NCBI RefSeq assembly: GCF_021555175.1
Contig: NZ_JAKGRW010000015.1
Location: 124,001 to 188,000 of the forward strand
Source: Nocardioides alcanivorans
GTDB lineage: Bacteria; Actinomycetota; Actinomycetes; Propionibacteriales; Nocardioidaceae
Length of the DNA stretch: 64,000 nt
Direction: 5' to 3'
In this document: positions 1 through 9,534 of the stretch, piece after piece
How the letters are laid out: each line of letters starts with the position of its first letter
Numbering within the stretch: position 1 is the first letter of the stretch
Position numbers and translations under genes: made by a program
Notes under the pieces: generated by a model
Database searches by the model: none
The model's input: the letters and a program-made list of their open reading frames with translations, nothing else
Told to the model about the DNA's origin: nothing

Positions 1-250
1 AGATCACACCGATCTGGTCGGTGACCCGGTCGAGCACCCGGTCGTGGAAGGCCACCAGGTGGCCGTCGCTCGTCGCATGGACGTCGGTCTCGAGATAGCG
101 GTAGCCCAACGACACCGCATGGCGGAACGCAGCGATCGTGTTCTCCATGCCGGGGATCTCGGGATGCAACGCGCCGCCACGGTGGGCGAAGGGAATGGGG
201 CGGCTGGGCTCGTCGAGATAGCGGAAGCCTGTCTGGGTCACGCTCCGCAT
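1..250 (-). CDS. Glycerophosphodiester phosphodiesterase, N-terminal part (cut by window edge)
   Basis: The first 83 residues are visible; the rest lies left of the window. The family (GDPD) hydrolyses glycerophosphodiesters to an alcohol and glycerol 3-phosphate. Near the start sits the GDPD signature FAHRGG, then [10 protein letters not shown] (the usual P-E-N-T-x-x-A-F motif), YRYLETDVH (metal-binding E-x-D) and FHDRVLDR (the H-D of the active site). ATG at 250 is chosen because the conserved core starts about 20 residues later. The neighbour at 334 is divergent. Confident on family, not on substrate. Confidence 0.85.
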   Translation of the reverse strand, partial: MRSVTQTGFRYLDEPSRPIPFAHRGGALHPEIPGMENTIAAFRHAVSLGYRYLETDVHATSDGHLVAFHDRVLDRVTDQIGVI

Positions 251-333
251 TCAACCCGACTGTGGCCGGCGACTCAGTGACGACGCGGCGGTAGATCCGC
301 ACACGCGCGCGATCGCAGGAGTACCGTCGGATC

Positions 334-597
334 ATGGAGACCATGACCTGCCCGCGATGCGGCACACAGATGGAGGAACGCAACGCCGGACGCGGTCAGG
401 TGCTGCGTTGCCCGGACGGCCACGGGGTGTTCCTGGACCGGGCTTCGCTGGGCGACCTGATCGACGCCGAGGTCGCCTGGCACCAGCATGCCGATGCGCG
501 CCACACGGCGCCGTTGCCACGGATCACTGCCGACATGACCGCTCCGCCCGCCTACCCGGTCGCGGCCCCCGCCTGGGTCGCTTCCCTCTTCGACTGA
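334..597 (+). CDS. Small zinc-ribbon protein (zf-TFIIB type)
   Basis: An 87-residue protein. The N-terminal half has the layout of the bacterial TFIIB-type zinc ribbon family: CPRCG at residues 6-10 and a second part around RCPDGHGVFLD, where the second ligand pair looks like C plus H rather than the usual C-x-x-C. The family normally has C-x-x-C-x(n)-C-x-x-C-x-G-x-W-L-D. The C-terminal 40 residues are proline/alanine-rich and unremarkable. Function unknown in the family. It stands alone, convergent to the MurA-like gene at 631. Confidence 0.65.
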   Translation: METMTCPRCGTQMEERNAGRGQVLRCPDGHGVFLDRASLGDLIDAEVAWHQHADARHTAPLPRITADMTAPPAYPVAAPAWVASLFD

Positions 598-630
598 TTC
601 ACCCGGCTCAACGTGGATCGTGCGTTGGGC

Positions 631-2158
631 TCAGATGTCTCGGAAGGTCACGATGTTGGCGCCGAGCTCGTTGAGCCGGTCGGCCAGGTCTTCGTAGCCG
701 CGGTGGATGACATAGGTGGAGCGGAGCACGGAGGTGCCCTTGGCCGCGAGCATCGCCAGCAGGATCACGACGGCAGGTCGCAGCGCCGGGGGCAGATGAT
801 CTCGGTGCCGGAGAAGCGGGTCGGGCCCTCGACCAGGACCCGGTGCGGGTCGAGGAGCTTGACCTGTCCGCCGAGCTTGTTGAGCTCGGTGAGATAGATG
901 GCGCGGTTCTCGTAGACCCAGTCGTGCAACAGCGTCTGGCCGTCGGCCACTGCTGCGATGACGGCGAAGAACGGCAGGTTGTCGATGTTGAGGCCCGGGA
1001 AGGGCATCGGGTGGATCTTGTCGAGGGGGCACGCAACCGTGACGGACGCGTGGTCACGTCGACGAGCCGGGTCTGGCCGTTCTCGGCGGCGTACTCCTCG
1101 GTGCGGCTGTAGTCGAAACCCATCTCCTCGAGAGTGGCGAGCTCGATCTCGAGGAACTCGATCGGCACCCGGCGGATGGTGATCTCCGACTGCGTCACGA
1201 TGGCTGCGGCCAGCAGCGACATCGCCTCGATCGGGTCCTCGCTCGGCGCGTAGTCGACGTCGACGTCGATCTCGGTGAGACCGGTGACGCGGAGCGTGGT
1301 GGTGCCGATGCCCTCGACGGTGACCCCCAGCTTCTGGAGGTAGAAGCAGAGGTCCTGCACCATGTAGTTGGACGACGCATTGCGGATGACGGTGGTGGTC
1401 GGCTGCAGGGCAGCCGCCATCAGCGCGTTCTCGGTGACGGTGTCGCCGCGTTCGGTGAGCACGATCGGCCGGCTCGGCTCCACACCGTGGCTGACGGTGG
1501 CGTGATAGCTGCCCTCGGTCGCCTTGACGTCGAGCCCGAAGGGGCGCAGCGCCGACATGTGGGGCTCCACGGTGCGGGTCCCGAGGTTGCAGCCACCGGC
1601 GTAGGGCAGGTCGAACGTCGTCTCGCGGTGCAGGAGCGGTCCGAGGAACATGATGATCGAGCGGGTCCGACGAGCAGCCTCCTCGTCGATGTTGGCGAGG
1701 TCGAGCGTGGCCGGCGGAACGATCTCGAGGTCGTTGTGCTCGTTGAGCCAGCGGGTCTGCACCCCGAGGCTCTGGAGCACCTCGAGGAGACGGTTGACCT
1801 CCTCGATGCGGGCCACCTTGCGCAGCGTCGTGCGCCCCTTGTTGAGCAGCGAGGCGCACAGGAGCGCGACGCCAGCGTTCTTCGACGACTTCACGTCGAT
1901 GGTGCCCGAGAGCGTGGTGGGACCGGTGACACGCAGGTGGGTGGGACCTCCGGCGCCGAGGGTGACGATCTCGGAGTCGAGCGCGCTGCCGATCCGCGCG
2001 AGCATCTCCAGGGACAGGTTCTGCTGTCCCTTCTCGATGCGCGTCACGGCCGACTGGCTGGTGTTGAGCAGGTCGGCCAGCTGCTGCTGGGTCAGTCCAC
2101 GGTGCTTGCGGGCATCGCGGATGAGGTTGCCGATCCGGCCGAGATAGTCCTGACTCAT
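631..2158 (-). CDS. UDP-N-acetylglucosamine 1-carboxyvinyltransferase-like protein with N-terminal Xre HTH (two frame breaks)
   Basis: Residues 1-65 form an Xre/HTH_3 domain (GLTQQQLADLLNTSQSAVTRIEKG). From residue 70 it is an EPSP-synthase-fold enolpyruvyl transferase of MurA type, which adds enolpyruvate to UDP-GlcNAc in the first committed step of peptidoglycan synthesis. Visible MurA hallmarks are KSSKNAGVALL (the active-site Lys-Asn) and GGCNLGTRTVEPH (the Cys that binds fosfomycin in MurA). The protein is about 509 residues, longer than MurA (about 420) because of the HTH. The frame breaks in the G5 runs at 1025-1029 and 788-792; adding one G to each restores one continuous protein ending ELGANIVTFRDI. 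HTH-fused MurA paralogs occur in actinobacteria; whether this is the housekeeping enzyme or a regulator cannot be told here. Confidence 0.8.
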
Positions 2159-2172
2159 GCGGCTGACCGTAA

Positions 2173-2184
2173 CTCAGATATGAG
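2173..2184. promoter_or_regulatory. Candidate operator: inverted repeat upstream of the HTH-MurA gene
   Basis: The sequence CTCAGATATGAG (CTCA arms, 4-nt spacer) lies 15 bp upstream of the ATG of the HTH-MurA gene in a short AT-richer patch. Xre proteins usually bind short inverted repeats near their own promoter, so autoregulation is possible. This is an inference from position and symmetry only. Confidence 0.3.
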
Positions 2185-2362
2185 ATGAACCCAATCCAGC
2201 GCGCCGGATGTCGCGCCCGTCACACGGCGTACGCCGTCACTTCCGTCGCCTTCGCCGCGAACCGCACGGGGGAGCCCCGGGCGGCATCCTTGATCCGCAA
2301 AGTCGGCATGATGAGCGGCCACATGCAGCTGCGGAAGGGCGAGTATGTGATGGACTGACGAC

Positions 2363-3156
2363 GTGTCTTCCGCCGCCTATTTCACTCCGCTCGCCCCGAA
2401 CCGCTACCAGCCGACCGAGCACGTGGGGGGTGCATGGGCACTCGACGAGCAGCACGTGGCCCCGGCGCTCGGCCTGCTGGCCCACGCCGTGGAGCAGGAC
2501 CGCGATCGCCGTCGTGGCGCCGATCTGCACCTCGCACGGCTGTCCTACGACATCTTGGGCACGATGCCGCTCCAACCGTGCGACGTCGCGGTCGAGGTGG
2601 TTCGTCCGGGCCGGACGATCGAACTGGTCGAGGCCGTCATGACGTGTGGCGACCGCGTCGGCGTCCGGCTGCGGGCCTGGCTCCTCGAGCCCCGTGACAC
2701 CAGCGCCCTGGCCGGGTCCGACTTCCCCGCGATGCCCGCTCCGGAGAGTTGCCCGCCGTGGCGACCGAGCGATCTCTGGCCCGGCGGATTCATCGCGTCG
2801 CCCGAGGTCCGGCGCAGCGACGCGGCGGTGCCGGGACGTGGCCAGGTGTGGGTGCGGACGAGCGTCCCTCTGGTGGACGGGGTGAAGGTGAGTGCCACGG
2901 CCAGCACCGTGGGGCTGCTCGACATCGCGAACGGGATGAACGTCAAGGCCGATCCACGGCAGGTGCTCTTCCCCAACGTCGACCTCACCGCCCACCTCTT
3001 CCGGCAGCCGGCGGGTGGCTGGCTCGGGCTCGACACGACGGTGAGCTTCGGGAGTGCCGGCCTCGGTCTGACCAGTTCGGTGCTCCACGACACGGACGGG
3101 CCCTTCGGCACGCTCGAGCAGTGCCTCACGGTCCGTCCGACGGGGAGAGTGCATGA
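2363..3156 (+). CDS. Acyl-CoA thioesterase family protein (double hotdog; end depends on a frame repair)
   Basis: About 263 residues resembling the TesB/4HBT_3-type thioesterases that hydrolyse acyl-CoA thioesters: an N-terminal segment (YFTPL, the HVGGAWALDEQHVAPALG region, then LSYDILGTMPL) and a C-terminal segment (WVRTSVPLVDG, LDTTVSFGSAGLGLTSSVLHD) typical of the two hotdog halves. GTG start at 2363. As written the frame runs on into the NUDIX gene; one extra G in the G4 run at 3142-3145 gives a stop at 3154-3156 that overlaps the next ATG as ATGA, the expected coupling. Substrate unknown. Confidence 0.65.
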
Positions 3157-3587
3157 GTGCGGGAACGATCGTCGTGAGTGCCGTGGCGTTCGTGCGCGGC
3201 GGGCACGTGCTGGCCGTGCGCAAACGAGGAACGGCGCGGTTCATGCTGGTCGGCGGCAAGCCCGAGGCCGGGGAGGACGCCGAGCAGACCGCCGTACGCG
3301 AGACCTTCGAGGAGGTCGGCCTGGTCATCGACTCCCTGCAACTGCTCGGGGAGTTCGAGTCCCCGGCCGCCAACGAGCCAGGTCACGTGCTGCACTCGAC
3401 CGTCTTCACCGCCGAGCTCCCAGGCGAACCCACCGCTGCCGCGGAGATCGAGGAGCTCAGGTGGATCCCCCTCGACAGCACCCGCGGCGACCTTGCTCCG
3501 ATGCTGCGTGACGACGTCCTCCCGCTGCTCCGGGCTGCGCACTCCTCGTCGATGGCCGGACCAGGAACCCTCGGCGCGCCGGAGTAA
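3153..3587 (+). CDS. NUDIX hydrolase
   Basis: A 144-residue protein with a complete NUDIX box: GKPEAGE, then REtfEEvGL (G-x5-E-x7-R-E-U-x-E-E-x-G-U), which binds Mg2+ for hydrolysis of nucleoside diphosphate-linked compounds. It starts inside the stop of the upstream thioesterase (ATGA), so the two are probably co-translated. Thioesterase plus NUDIX could hint at CoA metabolism, since some NUDIX enzymes cleave CoA, but the CoA-specific motif is not evident. Substrate not assigned. Confidence 0.85.
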   Translation: MSAGTIVVSAVAFVRGGHVLAVRKRGTARFMLVGGKPEAGEDAEQTAVRETFEEVGLVIDSLQLLGEFESPAANEPGHVLHSTVFTAELPGEPTAAAEIEELRWIPLDSTRGDLAPMLRDDVLPLLRAAHSSSMAGPGTLGAPE

Positions 3588-3596
3588 CGTGGCCGC

Positions 3597-4646
3597 ATGA
3601 CGACCACCACTCCTGCACTCGTCGCCGACGGTCCCGGCGCTCCGTTCATCGCTCGACAGGTCGAGCGCCGCACCCTCGGCGCAGATGACGTCTCCATCGC
3701 CATCAGCCACGCCGGCATCTGCCACAGCGACATCCACCAGGTGCGTGAGGAGTGGGGCACGGCCATCTTCCCGATGGTGCCCGGCCACGAGATCGCGGGC
3801 GTCGTCACCGCGGTGGGTGACACGGTCACTCAGGTGAAGGTCGGTGACCGGGTGGGGGTCGGGTGCATGGTCGACAGCTGCGGCGAGTGCGAGATGTGCA
3901 AGGACGGCTTCGAGCAGCACTGCGAGCGCGGCGCGGTGATGACCTACAACGGTCGCGGCTACGACGGCGAGCCCACGCTGGGCGGCTACTCCCAGTCGGT
4001 GGTCGTCTCCGAGCGCTTCGTCTGCCCGATTCCGGAAGGCATCGGCATGGCGGAGGCGGCACCACTGCTGTGTGCGGGCGTCACGACCTACTCACCGCTC
4101 AAGCGCTGGGGCGTCGGCCCCGGCACCAAGGTCGGTGTCGTCGGCCTCGGCGGCCTGGGCCACATGGGCGTGAAGTTCGCCGCCGCCATGGGGGCCGAGG
4201 TGACGGTGTTCTCCCGGACCTCCGCCAAGGCGACCGACGCACTGGCACTCGGGGCGGTCGAGCACGTGGCCACGTCGGATCCCCAGGCGCTCCGGCCGCT
4301 GCGCAACCGCTTCGACGTCGTGCTCAACACGGTGAGCGCCGATCTCGACATGAACGCCTACCTGCGCACGGTGAAGCCACGAGGCGTCCTCGTCAACGTG
4401 GGCCTCCCCACGGGTGACTACGCTCTCAAGCCCGGACTCCTGGTCGGCAACAGCCGGGTCTTCGCGGGCTCCAACATCGGTGGGATCCCCGAGACCCGGG
4501 AGATGCTCGAGTTCGCGGCGCGCCACGGGATCGGTGCGACCGTCGAGGTCATCGACGCCGCAGACGTGACTGCTGCCTACGACAAGGTGGTGGCCGGTGA
4601 CGTGCGCTACCGCTACGTCATCGACGTGTCGACCATCCGGGCCTGA
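3597..4646 (+). CDS. Zinc-dependent NAD(P) alcohol dehydrogenase (cinnamyl-alcohol/YahK type)
   Basis: A 349-residue medium-chain dehydrogenase that interconverts alcohols and aldehydes with NAD(P). Seen: catalytic zinc site GICHSDIH and PGHEIAG; structural zinc lobe with Cys residues in CGECEMCKDGFEQHC; nucleotide-binding GLGGLGHMGVKFA. The zinc arrangement and the sequence between the two sites match the cinnamyl-alcohol dehydrogenase-like subgroup, usually NADPH-linked with broad aldehyde range. It follows the NUDIX gene by 9 bp on the same strand and could be co-transcribed. Confidence 0.9.
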   Translation: MTTTTPALVADGPGAPFIARQVERRTLGADDVSIAISHAGICHSDIHQVREEWGTAIFPMVPGHEIAGVVTAVGDTVTQVKVGDRVGVGCMVDSCGECEMCKDGFEQHCERGAVMTYNGRGYDGEPTLGGYSQSVVVSERFVCPIPEGIGMAEAAPLLCAGVTTYSPLKRWGVGPGTKVGVVGLGGLGHMGVKFAAAMGAEVTVFSRTSAKATDALALGAVEHVATSDPQALRPLRNRFDVVLNTVSADLDMNAYLRTVKPRGVLVNVGLPTGDYALKPGLLVGNSRVFAGSNIGGIPETREMLEFAARHGIGATVEVIDAADVTAAYDKVVAGDVRYRYVIDVSTIRA

Positions 4647-4658
4647 GCGCTCGCACCC

Positions 4659-5315
4659 TCAGCCGGTGCCCGCCGCCCGTGCGGCGAGGCGGTGGGCCGC
4701 ATGCCGGACCAGGGGCTGCTCCTCGGGGTCCGTCACCCGCTCGACGGGGACGCCGCCGGAGAGCAGCGCGACCGGACCGGTCAGCCAGCCCCACACCGCC
4801 CACTGATCCATCCCTGAGGCCAGCAGGACGTCGAGTACGCCGCTCAGGTCGGCGCGGAGCTCGCCGCCCGGGTCGAACTGGAAGGCGGGGATGACGACGC
4901 GGTCGTCCACCGTCAGCAGGAGTGCCCGCTGGTCCTGGGCGGCCTTGTGCACCCAGAAGCGCGCCGCGTTCTCGCTGCCACCACGCAGCTCGGCAAGAGC
5001 CGCGTAGTCGAGGACGGCCGACGCGAGGAGGCGCGCCCGTTCCGCGGCCCGGCGGGCCACCTGCACGAGTGCAAGGGGGACGGCGTGGTCCGGCTCCTCG
5101 CCCTGGTCGCGCAGGATCGACTCGAGCTCGAACAGTTCTGCATCGGTCAGTGGTTCGCCGGTGCCGGGTGCCGTCCAGTGCACCCCACGCTCGGTGCGGA
5201 CATAGGTGGGCAGGCCTGCCTCAGCGAGCGTGTCGGCCAGGCCGAGCCCCTCGAGCCAGTCCGCGAGTTCACCGGCCACGTCGCGGGCCGGCCGGCCGCA
5301 CCCTCCCTGAGTCAT
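4659..5315 (-). CDS. Conserved protein, possibly with an MbcA/ParS/Xre-type C-terminal domain
   Basis: A 218-residue soluble protein that I cannot name firmly. The C-terminal half (TVDDRVVIPAFQFDPGGEL, then WLTGPVALLSGGVPVERV) follows the order seen in the DUF2384 domain of MbcA/ParS-type antitoxins: a short beta strand with FQFD, then helices ending in a GGxxP segment. No RES-domain toxin gene lies next to it, so a toxin-antitoxin role is not supported by context. Repeated TTGCCA/TGGCAA motifs sit immediately upstream. Confidence 0.5.
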   Translation of the reverse strand: MTQGGCGRPARDVAGELADWLEGLGLADTLAEAGLPTYVRTERGVHWTAPGTGEPLTDAELFELESILRDQGEEPDHAVPLALVQVARRAAERARLLASAVLDYAALAELRGGSENAARFWVHKAAQDQRALLLTVDDRVVIPAFQFDPGGELRADLSGVLDVLLASGMDQWAVWGWLTGPVALLSGGVPVERVTDPEEQPLVRHAAHRLAARAAGTG

Positions 5316-5325
5316 GGGACAAGCG

Positions 5326-5349
5326 TGCCAAATGGCAAGCCCTTGGCAA
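5326..5349. promoter_or_regulatory. TGCCA/TTGGCA repeat cluster in a divergent promoter region
   Basis: Between the MbcA-like gene (start 5315) and trpF (start 5395) the palindrome TGCCAAATGGCA (5326-5337) is followed by TTGGCAA (5343-5349). Three half-sites of the same motif in 24 bp suggest a repressor site, possibly for autoregulation of the divergent gene. No regulator has been tied to it. Confidence 0.3.
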
Positions 5350-5394
5350 CTGGCGGCCCTGCGAACACCGAAGACAGCGGAAGACCTTAGGCTC

Positions 5395-6026
5395 GTGAGC
5401 GTGAGCCAGGAAGCGACATTCGTGAAGGTCTGTGGTCTGCGGACCCTGCAGGACGTCGAGGTTGCCGTCGCTGCTGGCGCCGACGCGGTCGGGTTCGTGG
5501 TCGCCGACGGCAGTCCCCGTCACGTGAGCGAGGCCGAGCTGCACGGGCTCGTGGACGCCGTGGCCGCACGCGTCCGCACGGTCCTCGTGGTCAAGGGAGT
5601 GCCGATCGAGGAGGCCCTGGGCCTGTGCTCCCGAGTCGGCGCCGACCTCCTGCAAACCCATGGCTACCCGGCGCAGGACGAAGCGCGGGTGGTGAGTGCC
5701 GGCGTACCGCTTTGGTCTGCGAAGCAGCCGGATGCGGCCTCCGGCGGGCTCGTCGGAGCGAGCGGTGAGGAGGCCTGGCTGGTCGACTCCCCGCAGGCCG
5801 GCTCGGGGAGACCTGGGACCACGCGGGATTCACCCCGCCCGACGGCCGTTGGCTCCTCGCCGGAGGCCTCGATCCCGACAACGTGGTGGCCGCGATCACC
5901 GCGCTGCGCCCCTGGGGCGTCGACGTATCCAGCGGTGTCGAGGCCGAGCGAGGTGTGAAGGACCACGATCGGATTCGCACCTTCGTGGCCGCGGTGCGCG
6001 GCCAGAACTCGGCTGCACAGGCCTGA
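5395..6026 (+). CDS. trpF: Phosphoribosylanthranilate isomerase (one frame break)
   Basis: Catalyses the Amadori rearrangement of N-(5-phosphoribosyl)anthranilate in tryptophan synthesis. The N-terminus has the conserved KVCGLRT with the catalytic Cys; [12 protein letters not shown] follows the family's F-x(5)-S-x-R pattern, and LLQTHG is the LVQLHG-like strand. After the G4 run at 5805-5808 the frame breaks; one added G gives [11 protein letters not shown], then [11 protein letters not shown] and [14 protein letters not shown] (the phosphate-binding SSGVE-x(3)-G-x-K-D signature) to a stop at 6024-6026. About 210 residues, the normal size. GTG 5395 or 5401 may be the start. It is not linked to other trp genes here. 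Confidence 0.88.
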
Positions 6027-6049
6027 CCTGTGCCGCTACGCTCGCCGAC

Positions 6050-8412
<2,363 letters not shown>

Positions 8413-8423
8413 GGAGCACTCCG

Positions 8424-8882
8424 ATGGCACGGACCGTCCAGGTCACCTTCGACGCCCACGACCCGCGCGCCCTCTCCACCTTCTGGGCGGCCGCGCTGGG
8501 TTACGTCCATCCGGCACCGCCCGGTGTCGAACTGGCCGACGGCCAGGACCCACTCGATGCCTGGAACGACTTCCTGGCGAGCGTGGGCGCGCCTGAGGCG
8601 ACCTGGAACTCACGCTCCGCGGTGGAGGACCCGGAGGGGGTCGGCCCCCGGATCTTCTTCCAGAAGGTGCCGGAGGGCAAGATCGCGAAGAACCGGGTCC
8701 ACCTGGACGTTCGTGCCGCTCCCGGCCTGAAGGGGCAGGAGCGGATGGCGGCCCTGGAGCAGGAGTGCAGCCGGCTGGTGTCGTTGGGTGCCCGGCGGTT
8801 GGAGCGGCTGGAGCCCAACGAGATGGACGAGGGGATCATCGTGATGGCCGACCCCGAGGGCAATGAGTTCTGCCTTGACTGA
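8424..8882 (+). CDS. VOC/glyoxalase-like domain protein
   Basis: A 152-residue protein of the vicinal-oxygen-chelate superfamily. It opens with TVQVTFDAHDPRALSTFWAA, the usual first beta-alpha unit (D-P-x-x-L-x-x-F-W), has KNRVHLDVRA in the middle (the H-L-D metal-ligand strand) and ends VMADPEGNEFCLD, the D-P-E-G-N-E-F-C signature. Enzymatic role unknown. It lies 11 bp after the UvrA-like gene, and its 3' end overlaps the MOSC gene by 20 bp, so the three probably form one transcript. Confidence 0.85.
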   Translation: MARTVQVTFDAHDPRALSTFWAAALGYVHPAPPGVELADGQDPLDAWNDFLASVGAPEATWNSRSAVEDPEGVGPRIFFQKVPEGKIAKNRVHLDVRAAPGLKGQERMAALEQECSRLVSLGARRLERLEPNEMDEGIIVMADPEGNEFCLD

Positions 8883-9495
8883 GCCGATCAGCGGGGAGCT
8901 CCCCGTCGTGGAGGCGGTCTGCCGCGCGCAGATGCACACGTTCAGCAAGACGGTCGTCGAGGCGATCACTCTCATCGAGGGCATGGGGGTGGCAGGCGAT
9001 GCGCACGCGGGCACGCTGGTGCAGCATCGTTCACGGAAGAAGCGGGCCCCCAACCAAGTCAACCTGCGGCAGGTGCACCTGATCCACGCGGAACTCCTGG
9101 ACGAGGCCCGAGCGGCAGGGCACGAGGTCGCTCCCGGCGACTTGGGAGAGAACGTGCTCACCCGGGGTCTGGACCTGCTCGGACTGCCGACCGACACCCG
9201 CTTGGTGATCGGGGAGACGAGCGTGCGGATCACCGGCCTGCGCAATCCTTGTCGTCAGATCGACGACTTCTCACCGGGTCTCCTCAAGGTGGTCGTGGCC
9301 CGTGAGGACGGTGTGCGCACCGGCTCCGACGTGACCCTGGGAGCGACGGGTGGCTCCGAGTCGATCGACGGCGTCGGGATCGTCCGCAAGTCCGGTGTGA
9401 TGGCCGTCGTCGAGCAGGGCGGCAGGATCGAGGCGGGTATGGCGATCCGGGTGGTGCTCCCGAGGGAGCCCTTCCGGTCGTTGGAGCCGGTGTGA
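8863..9495 (+). CDS. MOSC domain protein
   Basis: A 210-residue MOSC protein. MOSC domains bind a molybdenum cofactor-sulfur species through a conserved Cys and act in sulfur transfer or detoxification of N-hydroxylated compounds. Seen: GVAGDAHAG near the N-terminus, APGDLGENVLTRGLDL, and LRNPCRQID with the conserved Cys. The ATG lies inside the 3' end of the VOC gene (20-bp overlap), which supports co-translation. A second, longer MOSC protein is encoded at 39550-40317. Confidence 0.85.
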   Translation: MSSALTEPISGELPVVEAVCRAQMHTFSKTVVEAITLIEGMGVAGDAHAGTLVQHRSRKKRAPNQVNLRQVHLIHAELLDEARAAGHEVAPGDLGENVLTRGLDLLGLPTDTRLVIGETSVRITGLRNPCRQIDDFSPGLLKVVVAREDGVRTGSDVTLGATGGSESIDGVGIVRKSGVMAVVEQGGRIEAGMAIRVVLPREPFRSLEPV

Positions 9496-9534
9496 GGCGA
9501 GCTCCGGGTGTGGGTGTGCCCGAGCACGTGACGT

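Noticed and set aside
1487..2188. Long plus-strand frame opposite the HTH-MurA gene
   Set aside because: It is the GC-rich antisense shadow of a clearly recognisable gene; its composition is that of a mirror frame and it has no motif.
4659..5315. Type II toxin-antitoxin pair
   Set aside because: Only an antitoxin-like domain is suggested; neighbours are alcohol dehydrogenase and trpF, with no RES or other toxin frame.
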